A DNA stretch of 64,000 nt from the NCBI RefSeq assembly GCF_019670105.1, contig NZ_AP023032.1, positions 4,728,256 to 4,792,255 on the forward strand, written 5' to 3'. The first letter of the stretch is position 1; the number at the start of each line of letters is the position of its first letter. Shown in pieces: positions 9,433 to 19,157 of the stretch. The position numbers and the translations under genes are program-made. This DNA comes from Agarivorans albus (GTDB lineage Bacteria; Pseudomonadota; Gammaproteobacteria; Enterobacterales; Celerinatantimonadaceae). The notes below the pieces were generated by a model. It worked only from the letters and a program-made list of their open reading frames with translations. It did not search any database and had not been told where the DNA came from.

Positions 9433-10404
9433 TCAATAACCGGGAGTTAAAGACAATGGCGCTTGCTGCAGAGCCGAAAGCTGTTCTTTAAGCGCGAGTA
9501 TTTGGTCTTCCCAATAACGTTGCGAGTTAAACCAAGGAAAGGCGCGTTGAAAGGCTGCATCTTGCCAGCGCCGTGCTAACCAGCCCATGTAGTGAATCAT
9601 TCGCATAGCACGCAGCGGCTCAATTAAGGCCAGCTCACTGCTATCAAATTCACAAAAGGCCTCATAGCCTTCTAATAGAACTTCTAATTGCAGGCGGCGC
9701 TCATTGTCATCTCCAGCCAGCATCATCCATAGATCTTGCACGGCAGGGCCATTACGCGCGTCATCTAAATCCACCAGCATCGGACCATCACGCCACAATA
9801 TGTTGCTAGGGTGGCAATCACCATGTAAACGAATAATGGTTTTAGGTTTATAGGCCGTCTTTGCCGCTTCGGCTACTTGCTCAGCTACGGTAAAAAATGG
9901 CAGTGCCAAACCCTCGGGTAGCCAATCACGTAATAACTCCAACGGCTGGTCGAGCATCTCTTCGGTATTAATCGATAAGCGGTGCTCAAACAGTTTGCTG
10001 CCCACTTTCTGGTGCATGCGCCCTAGGTATTGGCCAACACGCTCGATTTGGTCGAGGTTATCTACCTCAAAACCGCGTCCTCCAACACTAGGGAAAATGG
10101 TAAATAACCAACCTTGATAATCAAACAAGCTGCGACCATCTCGCACTAGCGGTGCCACAATCGGCACATCTACTTCTGCCATCGATAAACTAAATTGATG
10201 TTCTTCGAGAATCTGGGCTTGGCTCCAACGCTCTGGCCGATAAAACTTCACCACATAACGCAGCCCATCTTCGGCTTGAAATTGATAAACACGGTTCTCG
10301 TAAGAGTTTAAAGCCAACAAACCACTACTAGGGAAAATGCCTTGAGATTCAATAGCATCAAGAATAGTGTCGGGATGTAAATCGGCAAATAGAAAGGCGC
10401 TCAT
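9433..10404 (-). CDS. srkA: Stress response kinase A (YihE)
   Basis: Ser/Thr-type protein kinase of the aminoglycoside-phosphotransferase/choline-kinase fold that protects bacteria from stress-induced death (known for E. coli SrkA/YihE). Key elements are the Brenner-type catalytic loop LHGDCHPSNILW (about residue 195-206), the metal-binding LVDLDDARNGPAVQDLW that follows, and a Lys in VVKFYRPERW near residue 53. The 323-aa length matches E. coli (328 aa). It is followed by the CYTH gene in the same unit, with dsbA further downstream, which keeps part of the srkA-dsbA linkage of enterics. Confidence 0.95.
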   Translation of the reverse strand: MSAFLFADLHPDTILDAIESQGIFPSSGLLALNSYENRVYQFQAEDGLRYVVKFYRPERWSQAQILEEHQFSLSMAEVDVPIVAPLVRDGRSLFDYQGWLFTIFPSVGGRGFEVDNLDQIERVGQYLGRMHQKVGSKLFEHRLSINTEEMLDQPLELLRDWLPEGLALPFFTVAEQVAEAAKTAYKPKTIIRLHGDCHPSNILWRDGPMLVDLDDARNGPAVQDLWMMLAGDDNERRLQLEVLLEGYEAFCEFDSSELALIEPLRAMRMIHYMGWLARRWQDAAFQRAFPWFNSQRYWEDQILALKEQLSALQQAPLSLTPGY

Positions 10405-10469
10405 GGCTCGGCAGTTTTACAAGAGGTTATCGGCGCAGTGTAGCAGTAAAACAAGTTCCCTAGCCAGCG

Positions 10470-10871
10470 CTAAGCAGGTAGCTGATAAAAGGCTTGAACC
10501 ACAATATAAATACAGCTCAACCAAGCCACCAGCATTAGCAACGAACGCAAGGTAGCAAAGCCAAACACGTATACCCAAGGGTGCAACAAGCGGGTAGCGG
10601 TAAATAACACAGCGGCATATTGAATACGGCTAAAATCAAGCCCTGCAAGATGGGCTATTAGCAAACTGCCCGTAAACAAAGCTAAAGCTTCCCAAGCATT
10701 TTGTTGAGAAGCATAGATACGTTGACCAACGCTATTTAACAATTGGGATTGTTGGCGGGGATCTTGATTATCTATAGTGCCTAACTGGCGCTTACGCGCT
10801 GCCGAACCAAGTGCTGCCAGCAAATAAGGCAGCACTAACAACAACGCAAAACACGCCAGAACCAGTTTCAA
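10470..10871 (-). CDS. MAPEG family membrane protein
   Basis: A 133-aa integral membrane protein of the MAPEG family (glutathione and eicosanoid metabolism relatives). Bacterial members of this type are largely uncharacterised. It has four hydrophobic segments (about 3-22, 62-80, 85-103, 107-128) and the conserved linker RxxxxQNAWEAL followed by a short loop. The start codon appears to be TTG, with GGAG about 8 bases upstream; no ATG in frame lies near. It sits between ccoG and srkA on the same strand with short gaps, consistent with co-transcription. Confidence 0.82.
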   Translation of the reverse strand: MKLVLACFALLLVLPYLLAALGSAARKRQLGTIDNQDPRQQSQLLNSVGQRIYASQQNAWEALALFTGSLLIAHLAGLDFSRIQYAAVLFTATRLLHPWVYVFGFATLRSLLMLVAWLSCIYIVVQAFYQLPA

Positions 10872-10895
10872 ACTTTATTCTCCAGCACCCTGTTA

Positions 10896-12305
10896 TTAAC
10901 CACCACTAATAAAGCGACTAGCTTGGATAAACTGGTCATCGCCACTTTCTAATACAAACTCAATATCGGTGATCGAACGTGGCAACAAGTAAGGGTCGCT
11001 CGCCAGTGAAATAGGCAAACTAAACACTTCGCCACCTTTTACTGTGACAATTTGCTGGCCTATCCACTCTACTTCCTCCAAACCACGCACACTTAAGTGG
11101 AACTCGCGCGCTTCAGAGGATTTGTTAATCACCTTTAAGGTGTAGGTATTTTCTACCAAACCTTCAGAGGTTTCGTTGTACAAAGAAGAACGATCACGCA
11201 ACACATCTAACTGCATCGGCTTCACGTTAAGCAAGGTGAATACAAAAGCGACCAGCATGGCACTTAACACCACCCCATAACCGATCAGCTTAGGCCGCAG
11301 TACATCGGTTTTTTGCCCCGCCAAGTTATGCTCGGTTGTGTAGCGAATTAAGCCTTTCGGGTAGTTCATGCGCTCCATGGTTTGGTCACAGGCATCAATA
11401 CAAGCACCACAGTTAATACATTCGTACTGCAAGCCTTCGCGAATATCAATGCCTGCAGGGCACACCTGCACACACAAATCACAATCTACACAGTCACCTA
11501 AACCTAAGGCTTTGTGGTCGGCATTGCGCTTACGTGGGCCGCGGCTTTCGCCTCGCTCAACATCGTAACCCACAATAAAAGTGTCTTTATCAAACATCGC
11601 TGACTGAAAACGCGCATAGGGGCACATGTGAGTACATACAATGGTGCGCATCCAACCGGCGTTAGCGTAAGTTGCTACGGTAAAGAAAATCACCGAGAAG
11701 TTAACCGCACCGCTGGCATTTAGCGTGAAAAAGTCCCACCACAGCTGTTTAACTGGCACAAAGTAAGCGGCAAACGACAAAGCGGTAAATACCGACACCG
11801 CAATCCATGCGGTATGTTTGGCTGTTTTTCGCCAAATTTTGTTAAAGCTCCAGGGCGATTTATCTAGCTTTTTACGCTTATTGGCGCTGCCTTCAATCTT
11901 TTCTTCAAACCAGATAAAGATAAAGGTCCACACCGTTTGCGGACACAAGTAACCACACCATACTCGGCCTAAAAAGGTGGTAATAAAAAACAAAGCAAAG
12001 GCAGCAATAATGAAGAACCAAGCCAATAGCAATAAATCTTGCGGCCACAGGGTTAAGCTAAAAAAGTGATACTGACGAGCCCCCATATCTAGCAAAATTG
12101 CTTGGCGATCGCCGTAAGGAATAAACGGCACAATCACAAAAGCCGCTATAAAAAACCAGCCCATGTACTTACGCAAGCGTTGAAATACACCTTTTTGCTC
12201 ACGCACATAAATTTGTTCTTGGGGGTTGTAACGATCTACCGGAGCACGTTTTTTAGCCGCGCGAGGTTTGGGGCTGACGTCTTTAACAGGAATACGTTCA
12301 CTCAT
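10896..12305 (-). CDS. ccoG: Cytochrome c oxidase accessory protein CcoG (FixG/RdxA)
   Basis: Membrane-bound polyferredoxin involved in cbb3-type oxidase maturation; it reduces Cu(II) for the CuB centre in characterised systems. The protein has an N-terminal membrane domain of several helices with CGYLCPQTVW, a ferredoxin-like pair of 4Fe-4S motifs (CVDCDLCVQVCPAG and CINCGACIDACD, about residues 260-300), a further TM helix and a C-terminal Ig-like periplasmic domain. Length 469 aa is typical. The start is ATG with AAGGA 7 bases upstream, preferred over the adjoining GTG. The ccoNOP and ccoHIS genes are not in the window, so it is separated from its usual partners. Confidence 0.95.
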   Translation of the reverse strand: MSERIPVKDVSPKPRAAKKRAPVDRYNPQEQIYVREQKGVFQRLRKYMGWFFIAAFVIVPFIPYGDRQAILLDMGARQYHFFSLTLWPQDLLLLAWFFIIAAFALFFITTFLGRVWCGYLCPQTVWTFIFIWFEEKIEGSANKRKKLDKSPWSFNKIWRKTAKHTAWIAVSVFTALSFAAYFVPVKQLWWDFFTLNASGAVNFSVIFFTVATYANAGWMRTIVCTHMCPYARFQSAMFDKDTFIVGYDVERGESRGPRKRNADHKALGLGDCVDCDLCVQVCPAGIDIREGLQYECINCGACIDACDQTMERMNYPKGLIRYTTEHNLAGQKTDVLRPKLIGYGVVLSAMLVAFVFTLLNVKPMQLDVLRDRSSLYNETSEGLVENTYTLKVINKSSEAREFHLSVRGLEEVEWIGQQIVTVKGGEVFSLPISLASDPYLLPRSITDIEFVLESGDDQFIQASRFISGG

Positions 12306-12360
12306 CACTCAATCCTTATGAGAGGAGGCACTGATGTGACTAATGCCTTTGCTTAAGCAA

Positions 12361-12386
12361 AAACGGCAATTGCAGACGCAATTGCC
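12361..12386 (-). terminator. Intrinsic terminator after yihD
   Basis: Perfect 9-bp stem GGCAATTGC / GCAATTGCC with a 4-base loop, followed on the minus strand by G and five T. It separates the diguanylate cyclase-yihD pair from ccoG. Confidence 0.8.
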
Positions 12387-12396
12387 ACTTAAGAAA

Positions 12397-12669
12397 TTAA
12401 ACTTTTACGCCACGCGCTTTTAATAAGGCGGTTTTAAAATCATCCTCGCAATCTTTTGCGATGCCAGGAATCATCTCGTCTTTACCAATTGTAAGCATTT
12501 TAAGTTGGTAAATAAGCACGTCATCGGTCAGTTCACTCAAGGGTTTATTGTTCCCTGCTTGGTCGGCTATTTGAGTGATAATTTCTACTAAGTTAAGCTC
12601 CGGTTGTTGTTTCCAAACCGGTGTGAGTAAATCGATTAATTCTTCAATACGATGCAACTGCATACTCAT
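12397..12669 (-). CDS. yihD: YihD family protein (DUF1040)
   Basis: Small conserved gammaproteobacterial protein of unknown function. The C-terminal block ELTDDVLIYQLKM..KDEMIPGIAKDCEDDFKTALLKARGV is nearly the same as in E. coli YihD, whose gene also lies beside srkA. It is 90 aa, all helical in appearance, with no signal or membrane segment. GGAG lies 7 bases before the ATG. The ATG overlaps the TAA stop of the diguanylate cyclase gene (TAATG), so its translation is probably coupled to that gene. A strong terminator follows. Confidence 0.92.
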   Translation of the reverse strand: MSMQLHRIEELIDLLTPVWKQQPELNLVEIITQIADQAGNNKPLSELTDDVLIYQLKMLTIGKDEMIPGIAKDCEDDFKTALLKARGVKV

Positions 12670-13814
12670 TATACTTCTCCACGGGCGGCCACTACAGCTT
12701 GGTTTCTACCTAACTGCTTGGCTCTATATAGTGCCTTATCGGCTTTATCTACGATCTCTTTGGTGCTTTGCTGAGCCACTGGAATTAAACAAGAAATACC
12801 AATGCTCACGGTCACATAACTGGCTGCGGTCGAATACTCGTGGCGCAATTTAGCCTCGGCCATTAGTGTTCTAACTCTTCCAGCAACTTGCAATGCGCCT
12901 TTGGTATCGGTGTTGGGCAATACCATTACAAACTCTTCGCCGCCATAGCGGGCAACAATATCATCTTCACGCTGCAAGGCTTGAGTAAACAAATTAGCAA
13001 CTTTGCTTAAACATTGATCGCCTGCAACATGACCGTAATGATCGTTATAAGGCTTGAAGAAATCAACATCGATCAGCAATAAACTTAAGGAAGTATTTGC
13101 CCGGCTGCTTAAACGCCAATGTAAAGCCAGTGTTTGCTCAAATATAGCCCGATTATACAGGCCGGTGAGTGCATCTCGCTCACTTTGATGGCGCATTAAA
13201 GCATGGCTGTCGGCCAACTCTAAAGCCTTGGCCCTATTTAGCGCTCCTTCGGAAAAATTAGCCTTAACTAAGGTTTCGGCGCGGCGTAACACAATATTTA
13301 GTACTCCCCAGCTTAGCAGTAATACCAAACAAGCCACCCACTCGGTTCGGCTAGCCTCCACCATAGAAACCAACAACGCTAATAACAATGGAATGCTAAA
13401 ACCGTTAAAGCTACGAATACTTAGTAAGTTTGGCACCACCACCAGCGACAACAACGCGCCCACCAGCACCACCAATAATAAACGCTCGGAAGCAGGTAAC
13501 ACCGGCATAAACAGCAAAATACCTACCGCCCAAAGCACCCCAGAACTAGTGGCCAAACTAAAGTAACGCGTTAGTTGCGGCGCCGGGACAAAATCGTCAA
13601 TTACTTCGCTTTGAATACGCGCAAAAAAGTAAAACACGGCCGATAAAGCCAACATGCAAAATAGCCACAGCAAATGCAGGCTTGAAGAAAGGCTAGGCGC
13701 AAACAAACACCACCAAATAAGGCTATACGCAACGGTCATTAACGCCACTAAACGCCCATTGTTAAGTAAATAACGGGCGTTTTCAGTGTTTACTTGTAAC
13801 TGCACATTGCGCAA
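12669..13814 (-). CDS. Membrane diguanylate cyclase (GGDEF domain)
   Basis: Enzyme that makes the second messenger cyclic di-GMP from two GTP. The N-terminal half has about six hydrophobic helices forming an uncharacterised membrane sensor; the C-terminal half is a GGDEF domain with the active-site signature GGEEF preceded by the allosteric I-site RxxD (REDD) at the proper five-residue distance, so it should be active and product-inhibited. The start is uncertain: the open frame reaches 13868 with a TTG lacking a ribosome site, while a TTG at 13814 has AAGGG 8 bases upstream and is taken here. Its stop overlaps the start of yihD. The signal sensed is unknown. Confidence 0.9.
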   Translation of the reverse strand: MRNVQLQVNTENARYLLNNGRLVALMTVAYSLIWWCLFAPSLSSSLHLLWLFCMLALSAVFYFFARIQSEVIDDFVPAPQLTRYFSLATSSGVLWAVGILLFMPVLPASERLLLVVLVGALLSLVVVPNLLSIRSFNGFSIPLLLALLVSMVEASRTEWVACLVLLLSWGVLNIVLRRAETLVKANFSEGALNRAKALELADSHALMRHQSERDALTGLYNRAIFEQTLALHWRLSSRANTSLSLLLIDVDFFKPYNDHYGHVAGDQCLSKVANLFTQALQREDDIVARYGGEEFVMVLPNTDTKGALQVAGRVRTLMAEAKLRHEYSTAASYVTVSIGISCLIPVAQQSTKEIVDKADKALYRAKQLGRNQAVVAARGEV

Positions 13815-14000
13815 AAACAGATCCCTTGCAGGTGAGAGGCGAATAATTTGTGGGCATTGTAGCAACAACTTGAATAGCGAGAACAGAAAAACCCTTTGAT
13901 AAAAAATGGATAAACACCAACATGACGCGCAGTTTTAATACAAAATAGTCAAACTTAGCTAAAATAGGTCGCAAGCTTTTGCACAATATTGATCTGATTG

Positions 14001-14043
14001 CTTGCGTCCTTTTTCCCAGAAAGGGTAAAGTGCTACCCGCAAG
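14001..14043 (+). other. Inverted repeat in the pgi upstream region
   Basis: CTTGCG at 14001 pairs with CGCAAG ending at 14043, enclosing a smaller repeat GGGTA/TACCC. It may form a hairpin in a pgi leader. No T-run follows, so it is not a terminator. Function unknown. Confidence 0.3.
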
Positions 14044-14102
14044 TACTGGTCAATAAACTTGCAACTCGGTCAACTAGGTAAAGCATCTAAGGAACAAGGT
14101 CA

Positions 14103-15755
14103 ATGCTGGACAATATCAATCCAACAACTACACAGGCTTGGAAAGCGTTACAAGCGCATTTTGAAGCACAAAAAGAGGTTAAACTTAGCGAGCTATTCGC
14201 CGCTGACGCAGACCGTTTCAATCGCTTCTCGGTAGAGTTTAACGAGCAAATCTTATTAGATTACTCTAAAAACTTAATCACTGAAGAAACCATGCAGCAG
14301 TTAGTTGCACTAGCTAAAGAAACCAAGCTAGATAGCGCAATTAAAGCTATGTTCTCTGGTGAGAAAATCAACCAAACAGAAGGCCGCTCGGTACTACATA
14401 CCGCACTACGTAATCGCAGCAATACCCCAGTAATGGTAGACGGCGAAGACGTAATGCCAGCAGTAAACGCTGTGCTAGAAAAAATGAAAGGCTTCTGTGA
14501 AAAAGTACATTCTGGCGAATGGAAAGGTTACACCGGCAAAGCAATTGAAAGCATTGTAAACATTGGTATTGGCGGTTCAGACCTAGGCCCAGTAATGATT
14601 ACTGAAGCACTAGGCGCATACAAAGTAGAAAACATTACTACCTACTTCGTATCAAACGTAGACGGCACTCATATCGCCGAAACCCTAAAACAAGTAGACC
14701 CAGAAACTACTTTGTTCTTAGTAGCGTCTAAAACTTTCACTACCCAAGAAACCATGACTAACGCCCACAGCGCACGCGATTGGTTCCTAGCTGCAGCTGG
14801 CGACCAAGCTCACGTAGCTAAGCACTTTGCTGCACTGTCTACTAACGCTAAATCTGTTGCTGAGTTTGGTATTGATACCGACAACATGTTTGAGTTTTGG
14901 GATTGGGTAGGCGGTCGATACTCTTCTTGGTCAGCGATTGGTTTATCGATTGCCCTTACTGTTGGCTACGACAACTTTATTGAGTTGTTAGATGGCGCCC
15001 ACGCTATGGACAAGCACTTCGCAGAAGCCGAGCTAGAGCAAAACCTACCGGTTATTCTTGGTTTGTTAGGCATTTGGTACAACAACTTCTTTGGTGCAGA
15101 AAGCGTATCTATTCTACCTTACGACCAATACATGCACCGCTTTGCTGCTTACTTCCAGCAAGGCGATATGGAGTCTAACGGTAAAAACGTAGACCGCAAC
15201 GGCAACCCTGTTGATTACCAAACTGGCCCAATTATTTGGGGTGAACCAGGTACCAACGGCCAACACGCCTTCTACCAGCTGATTCACCAAGGCACTAAGC
15301 TAATCCCATGTGACTTTATTGCACCAGCCACTAGCCACAATCCATTATCGGATCACCACGCTAAGCTAATGTCTAACTTCTTCGCCCAAACCGAAGCCTT
15401 GGCTTTTGGTAAGTCTCGCGAAACCGTAGAAGCAGAATTAGTTTCCGCCGGTAAATCAGCGGAAGAAGTCGCTGAGTTAGCTCCGTTTAAAGTATTCACC
15501 GGTAACAAGCCAACTAACTCAATCTTGGTTAAGAAAATCACCCCTAGCTCTTTAGGTGCCATGGTTGCTATGTACGAGCACAAAATCTTCGTACAAGGCA
15601 TTATCTGGAACATCTTCAGCTTCGACCAATGGGGCGTAGAACTAGGTAAGCAGCTAGCTAACCAAATTTTACCAGAGCTAAAAGATGGCAGCGAAGTAAG
15701 CAGCCACGACAGCTCAACCAATGGTTTAATTAATACCTTTAAAGCTTGGAGCTAA
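14103..15755 (+). CDS. pgi: Glucose-6-phosphate isomerase
   Basis: Cytosolic enzyme interconverting glucose-6-phosphate and fructose-6-phosphate in glycolysis and gluconeogenesis. The full-length protein (550 aa) has the PGI signatures [15 protein letters not shown] (about residue 157), FVSNVDGTH, and [14 protein letters not shown] near the C-terminus, and catalytic residues in the [11 protein letters not shown] and [10 protein letters not shown] blocks. A strong AAGGA precedes the ATG. Codon use looks highly adapted, as expected for a strongly expressed gene. It is a single-gene unit, divergent from the diguanylate cyclase and closed by a good terminator. Confidence 0.98.
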   Translation: MLDNINPTTTQAWKALQAHFEAQKEVKLSELFAADADRFNRFSVEFNEQILLDYSKNLITEETMQQLVALAKETKLDSAIKAMFSGEKINQTEGRSVLHTALRNRSNTPVMVDGEDVMPAVNAVLEKMKGFCEKVHSGEWKGYTGKAIESIVNIGIGGSDLGPVMITEALGAYKVENITTYFVSNVDGTHIAETLKQVDPETTLFLVASKTFTTQETMTNAHSARDWFLAAAGDQAHVAKHFAALSTNAKSVAEFGIDTDNMFEFWDWVGGRYSSWSAIGLSIALTVGYDNFIELLDGAHAMDKHFAEAELEQNLPVILGLLGIWYNNFFGAESVSILPYDQYMHRFAAYFQQGDMESNGKNVDRNGNPVDYQTGPIIWGEPGTNGQHAFYQLIHQGTKLIPCDFIAPATSHNPLSDHHAKLMSNFFAQTEALAFGKSRETVEAELVSAGKSAEEVAELAPFKVFTGNKPTNSILVKKITPSSLGAMVAMYEHKIFVQGIIWNIFSFDQWGVELGKQLANQILPELKDGSEVSSHDSSTNGLINTFKAWS

Positions 15756-15786
15756 GCCTTACTGCTTAGCTTTGTGCGTTAAATGT

Positions 15787-15813
15787 AAAAAGCTGGCCTA
15801 GGCCAGCTTTTTT
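15787..15813. terminator. Intrinsic terminator after pgi
   Basis: AAAAAGCTGGCC paired with GGCCAGCTTTTTT around a 2-base centre, with six T on the plus side and five A on the other, so it can act in both directions between pgi and the convergent acetyltransferase gene. Confidence 0.88.
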
Positions 15814-15860
15814 AATCTTTGCGATAAATAAGTAAGCTACAAAATAAAGCTCTGCAAGCA

Positions 15861-16475
15861 CTAAACTCTTGCTTGGCGCACCGTTTCCCCCGCTTGTATC
15901 TCACGAATCACCTTAGCCGGATTGCCTCCCACTAATACGCCTGCTGGCACATCTTTAGTCACTACCGCTCCAGCTGCTATCACCGAGCCATTGCCCACCG
16001 TTACACCCGCTAGAATTACTGCGTGACCGCCGATCCATACATCGTCACCAATAGTGATGGGCGCTGGGTAATCAATCACTTCTCGCTCACCTTGCTGATT
16101 AACGTAGGTTTTGCGTAAGTCAGGGTCTAAGGCATGGTTAATCGAAAACAAACTTACATTCGGTGCAATCATCACCCGATCACCAATAGTAATTTTGCCC
16201 GAATTCACCAAGGTTAAGTTGGTATTAATAAATACATCTTCGCCGATAAACACCGTGTCACCATAATCCACGGTGAGTGGCGGGCATATCTCGATGTTTT
16301 TACCTACCTTCACAAACAGCTCACGCACTAGCGCTTCGCGCAGTTCGGCGTCTTCGGGGGCGGTTTGATTAAACTTATGAGTAATTTGCCGAGTAGCTAA
16401 ACGGCGCTCGCCTAGGTCTTTATCCCAACGGTTAAAACTTAAACCCGCCATCATTCGCTCAAATTGACTTGTCAT
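15861..16475 (-). CDS. Maa/LacA-like sugar O-acetyltransferase
   Basis: Left-handed beta-helix acetyltransferase of the maltose/galactoside type, which acetylates sugars with acetyl-CoA in the cytosol. The N-terminal helical Mac domain (about 1-55) is followed by hexapeptide repeats such as [41 protein letters not shown] and [17 protein letters not shown], with the catalytic His in FSINHALDP. It ends with the usual [11 protein letters not shown]. The ATG is chosen over a GTG three codons upstream because family members begin this way; neither has a strong ribosome site. The acceptor sugar is unknown and no sugar operon surrounds it. Confidence 0.9.
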   Translation of the reverse strand: MTSQFERMMAGLSFNRWDKDLGERRLATRQITHKFNQTAPEDAELREALVRELFVKVGKNIEICPPLTVDYGDTVFIGEDVFINTNLTLVNSGKITIGDRVMIAPNVSLFSINHALDPDLRKTYVNQQGEREVIDYPAPITIGDDVWIGGHAVILAGVTVGNGSVIAAGAVVTKDVPAGVLVGGNPAKVIREIQAGETVRQARV

Positions 16476-16663
16476 GCTTACCACTCACTAAAAGGCTTTA
16501 GCTTAACTGTGCAGCTAAATGCCTGCGCAGTCTATTAGCACCTTGGCAGAAACCACTATTCACAAATGCGTAGTTAAACAAAATAAAGATGCTGGTGGAT
16601 ATTAGCTAAGGCACTCGGCTTTGTGCTAAGTTGCCAAGCATAATGCAGTACCGAGGTCATACA

Positions 16664-19012
16664 GTGCCAAGCCAGCAGCGGCAAGGACAAGGTTTTTTAC
16701 TCACAGCCAATAGTTACGATCGTCAAGGTCGGGCTTATATTCAGCTTTGGTTAGCCAGTAACCAAGGCCCGGTGTGTTTAGAGGTAAGTGACCAGCAGCC
16801 GGTATTTTTTGTGTTAAGTAGTGAACTAGATACCGTGCTAGAAACCGTTGGCGAGCACTTGCTTAAGCACCAAAGCGTAGCGTTAAACACCTTCCAGCAT
16901 CAGCCGATTACTGCCTTGTACTTTGCCAGTATCGATGCGCATTACCGCGCCGCACAAAACTTACAGCAAGCCGGATTAAGCTGCTTTGAACATGACATAA
17001 AATTACATGAACGCTTTCTTACCGAACGCTTTTGTTATGGCAGCATGGCTTTTGCTGGCAGCCAAGGGAGTAATCCACGTTACCCCGCTTGGCAGCAAGC
17101 CAAAATAAAAACGGCCCAATATACACCTAAGCTGTCGGTGCTATCGCTAGACATAGAATGCAGTGAAAAAGGCCAACTTTACTCGATTGGATTATACGGT
17201 GAGCACTTTCAGCAAGTGCTTATGATTGGCAGTGAACAAGCCGCTGATACGCCAATTACCTGGTTGGCCAATGAGTACGCCTTACTAAAACAGCTTGAGC
17301 TAGTAATAGAAAAACTCGACCCGGACATCATAATTGGTTGGAATGTCATCAATTTTGATTTTAGGTTGCTGGTTAAACGCGCCGCTTTGCATGGAATAAA
17401 ACTGGCGCTAGGCCGCCAACAAGGCGTGGCGCGTTGGCGCGAGCGTAGCGATAACGAGCAAACAGGTTTTATTAGCATTCCTGGGCGCGTAGTAGTAGAC
17501 GGCATAGACGCACTAAAATCAGCCACTTACCACTTCGATAGTTTTAGCTTGGAAAACGTTGCCCAACAACTGCTTAAGCGCGGCAAATTGGTAGACGAAG
17601 TGCATGACCGTATGGCTGAAATTAACCATAACTTTGCCCACAACAAACCCCAGCTTGCCGCCTACAACCTCGAAGACTGTAAGTTAGTGTTAGACATCTT
17701 CCAGCATACGCAAATCCTTGAATACCTTTGTTTGCGCAGCCAACTTACTGGCCTAATGCTAGATAGAAGTGGTGGCTCGGTGGCAGCCTTTACCAATGTT
17801 TATTTGCCTAAATTGCACCGAGCTGGCTATGTAGCGCCAAATCTTACCCGAGACTTTATCGCCGATAGCCCCGGCGGTTATGTGATGAGCTCTAAACCAG
17901 GCTTGTATAACAATGTGCTGGTACTCGATTTTAAGAGCCTGTACCCCTCTATCATTCGTACCTTTAAAATTGATCCGCTGGGCTTAATTGAAGGGCTAGC
18001 GAGCCCCGACAATGCCATTGAAGGCTTTAGAGGCGGAGTATTTAGCCGCGATAAACATTTTTTACCAGAGATCATTAATCAGCTTTGGCTGCAGCGCGAT
18101 CAAGCCAAGGCCGATCATGACAGTGCTCGCTCGCAGGCGATCAAAATTTTAATGAATAGTTTTTATGGAGTGCTAGGCTCTACTGGTTGTCGCTTTCACG
18201 ATCCCCGCTTAGCCAGTTCAATCACTATGCGCGGCCACCAGCTAATGCAAGAAACAGCAGACTGGATCAGCGAGCAGGGCCATGAAGTGATTTATGGTGA
18301 TACCGACTCTACCTTTGTTTGGCTAAATCAAGATTTGAACGCAGAGCAAGCCAAACAAATAGGCCAACAACTGGCGCAAGGTATAAACCAATATTGGCAG
18401 CACAAGCTAGCCTCAGAAATGCAGTTAGATAGTCACCTAGAAATTGAGTTTGAGACTCATTTTTCTCGCTTTTTAATGCCAACCATTCGCGGCTCTGAAA
18501 CCGGCAGTAAAAAGCGTTATGCAGGTTTAACCAACGATAAGCAGTTAGTCATTAAAGGCTTAGAAACCGTACGTTCAGATTGGACAGAGATGGCGAAGAT
18601 ATTTCAAACCGGATTGCTCGAGCGAGTTTTTTCTGACCAAGATCCACGCCAGTTTGTTCTCGATACCGTGGATAAACTAATGGCTGGCGAGTACGACCAG
18701 CAACTTATTTACCGTAAGCGATTACGCCGCAAGTTAGCCGAGTACGTGAAGAATGTGCCACCACAGGTGCGAGCAGCGCGGCTCGCCGACGAACATAACC
18801 AAGCTCTAGGTAAACCACTGCAATATCAAAATAAAGGCAGTATTGCCTATTGGATGACCATAAATGGGCCCGAGCCGCTAACTAACCGAGTTAGCCAAAT
18901 TGACTATCAACATTACTTAGACAAACAACTACAGCCGATTGCCGATGCTATTTTGCCCTTCATTGATTTGGATTTTGAGCAAATAACCTCTGCGCAATTA
19001 GGTTTGTTCTAG
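16664..19012 (+). CDS. polB: DNA polymerase II
   Basis: Family B, SOS-linked repair polymerase with 3'-5' proofreading. The exonuclease domain carries LDIECS (Exo I, about residue 162) and NVINFDFRLL (Exo II). The polymerase domain carries DFKSLYPSII (about 422), KILMNSFYGVLG (about 493) and the catalytic YGDTDST (about 543). The frame opens at a TTG (16631) and has an ATG at 16643, but only the GTG at 16664 has a proper ribosome site (GAGG, 7 bases upstream). It gives 782 aa, almost identical to the 783 aa of E. coli PolB, so it is used here. No LexA box was recognised upstream by eye. Confidence 0.95.
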   Translation: MPSQQRQGQGFLLTANSYDRQGRAYIQLWLASNQGPVCLEVSDQQPVFFVLSSELDTVLETVGEHLLKHQSVALNTFQHQPITALYFASIDAHYRAAQNLQQAGLSCFEHDIKLHERFLTERFCYGSMAFAGSQGSNPRYPAWQQAKIKTAQYTPKLSVLSLDIECSEKGQLYSIGLYGEHFQQVLMIGSEQAADTPITWLANEYALLKQLELVIEKLDPDIIIGWNVINFDFRLLVKRAALHGIKLALGRQQGVARWRERSDNEQTGFISIPGRVVVDGIDALKSATYHFDSFSLENVAQQLLKRGKLVDEVHDRMAEINHNFAHNKPQLAAYNLEDCKLVLDIFQHTQILEYLCLRSQLTGLMLDRSGGSVAAFTNVYLPKLHRAGYVAPNLTRDFIADSPGGYVMSSKPGLYNNVLVLDFKSLYPSIIRTFKIDPLGLIEGLASPDNAIEGFRGGVFSRDKHFLPEIINQLWLQRDQAKADHDSARSQAIKILMNSFYGVLGSTGCRFHDPRLASSITMRGHQLMQETADWISEQGHEVIYGDTDSTFVWLNQDLNAEQAKQIGQQLAQGINQYWQHKLASEMQLDSHLEIEFETHFSRFLMPTIRGSETGSKKRYAGLTNDKQLVIKGLETVRSDWTEMAKIFQTGLLERVFSDQDPRQFVLDTVDKLMAGEYDQQLIYRKRLRRKLAEYVKNVPPQVRAARLADEHNQALGKPLQYQNKGSIAYWMTINGPEPLTNRVSQIDYQHYLDKQLQPIADAILPFIDLDFEQITSAQLGLF

Positions 19013-19150
19013 TTAACCCAGTAGAAAAGGTTTTGCTTCTAAAGAGGCTGAAACCAGCAACAACAAACTGATAGAAGCAAACATGGCACGAACAACCATG
19101 GTTCGCATTTTGATAGTTTTTGTTAATTTTTCAATATGCATGTTCTTCAT
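19013..19150 (-). CDS. Possible small membrane protein (45 aa)
   Basis: Short open frame immediately downstream of the pilin gene: a basic N-terminus with several Lys and Arg, then one hydrophobic segment (about residues 24-38). It has only a weak ribosome site and ends directly against the polB stop on the other strand. It could be a small protein co-transcribed with the pilin, or merely chance coding. Function unknown. Confidence 0.25.
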   Translation of the reverse strand: MKNMHIEKLTKTIKMRTMVVRAMFASISLLLLVSASLEAKPFLLG

Positions 19151-19157
19151 TCGGCGC

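Noticed and set aside
13783..13986. 67-aa minus-strand ORF upstream of the diguanylate cyclase
   Set aside because: It overlaps the N-terminus of the cyclase in another frame and shows no domain or ribosome site.
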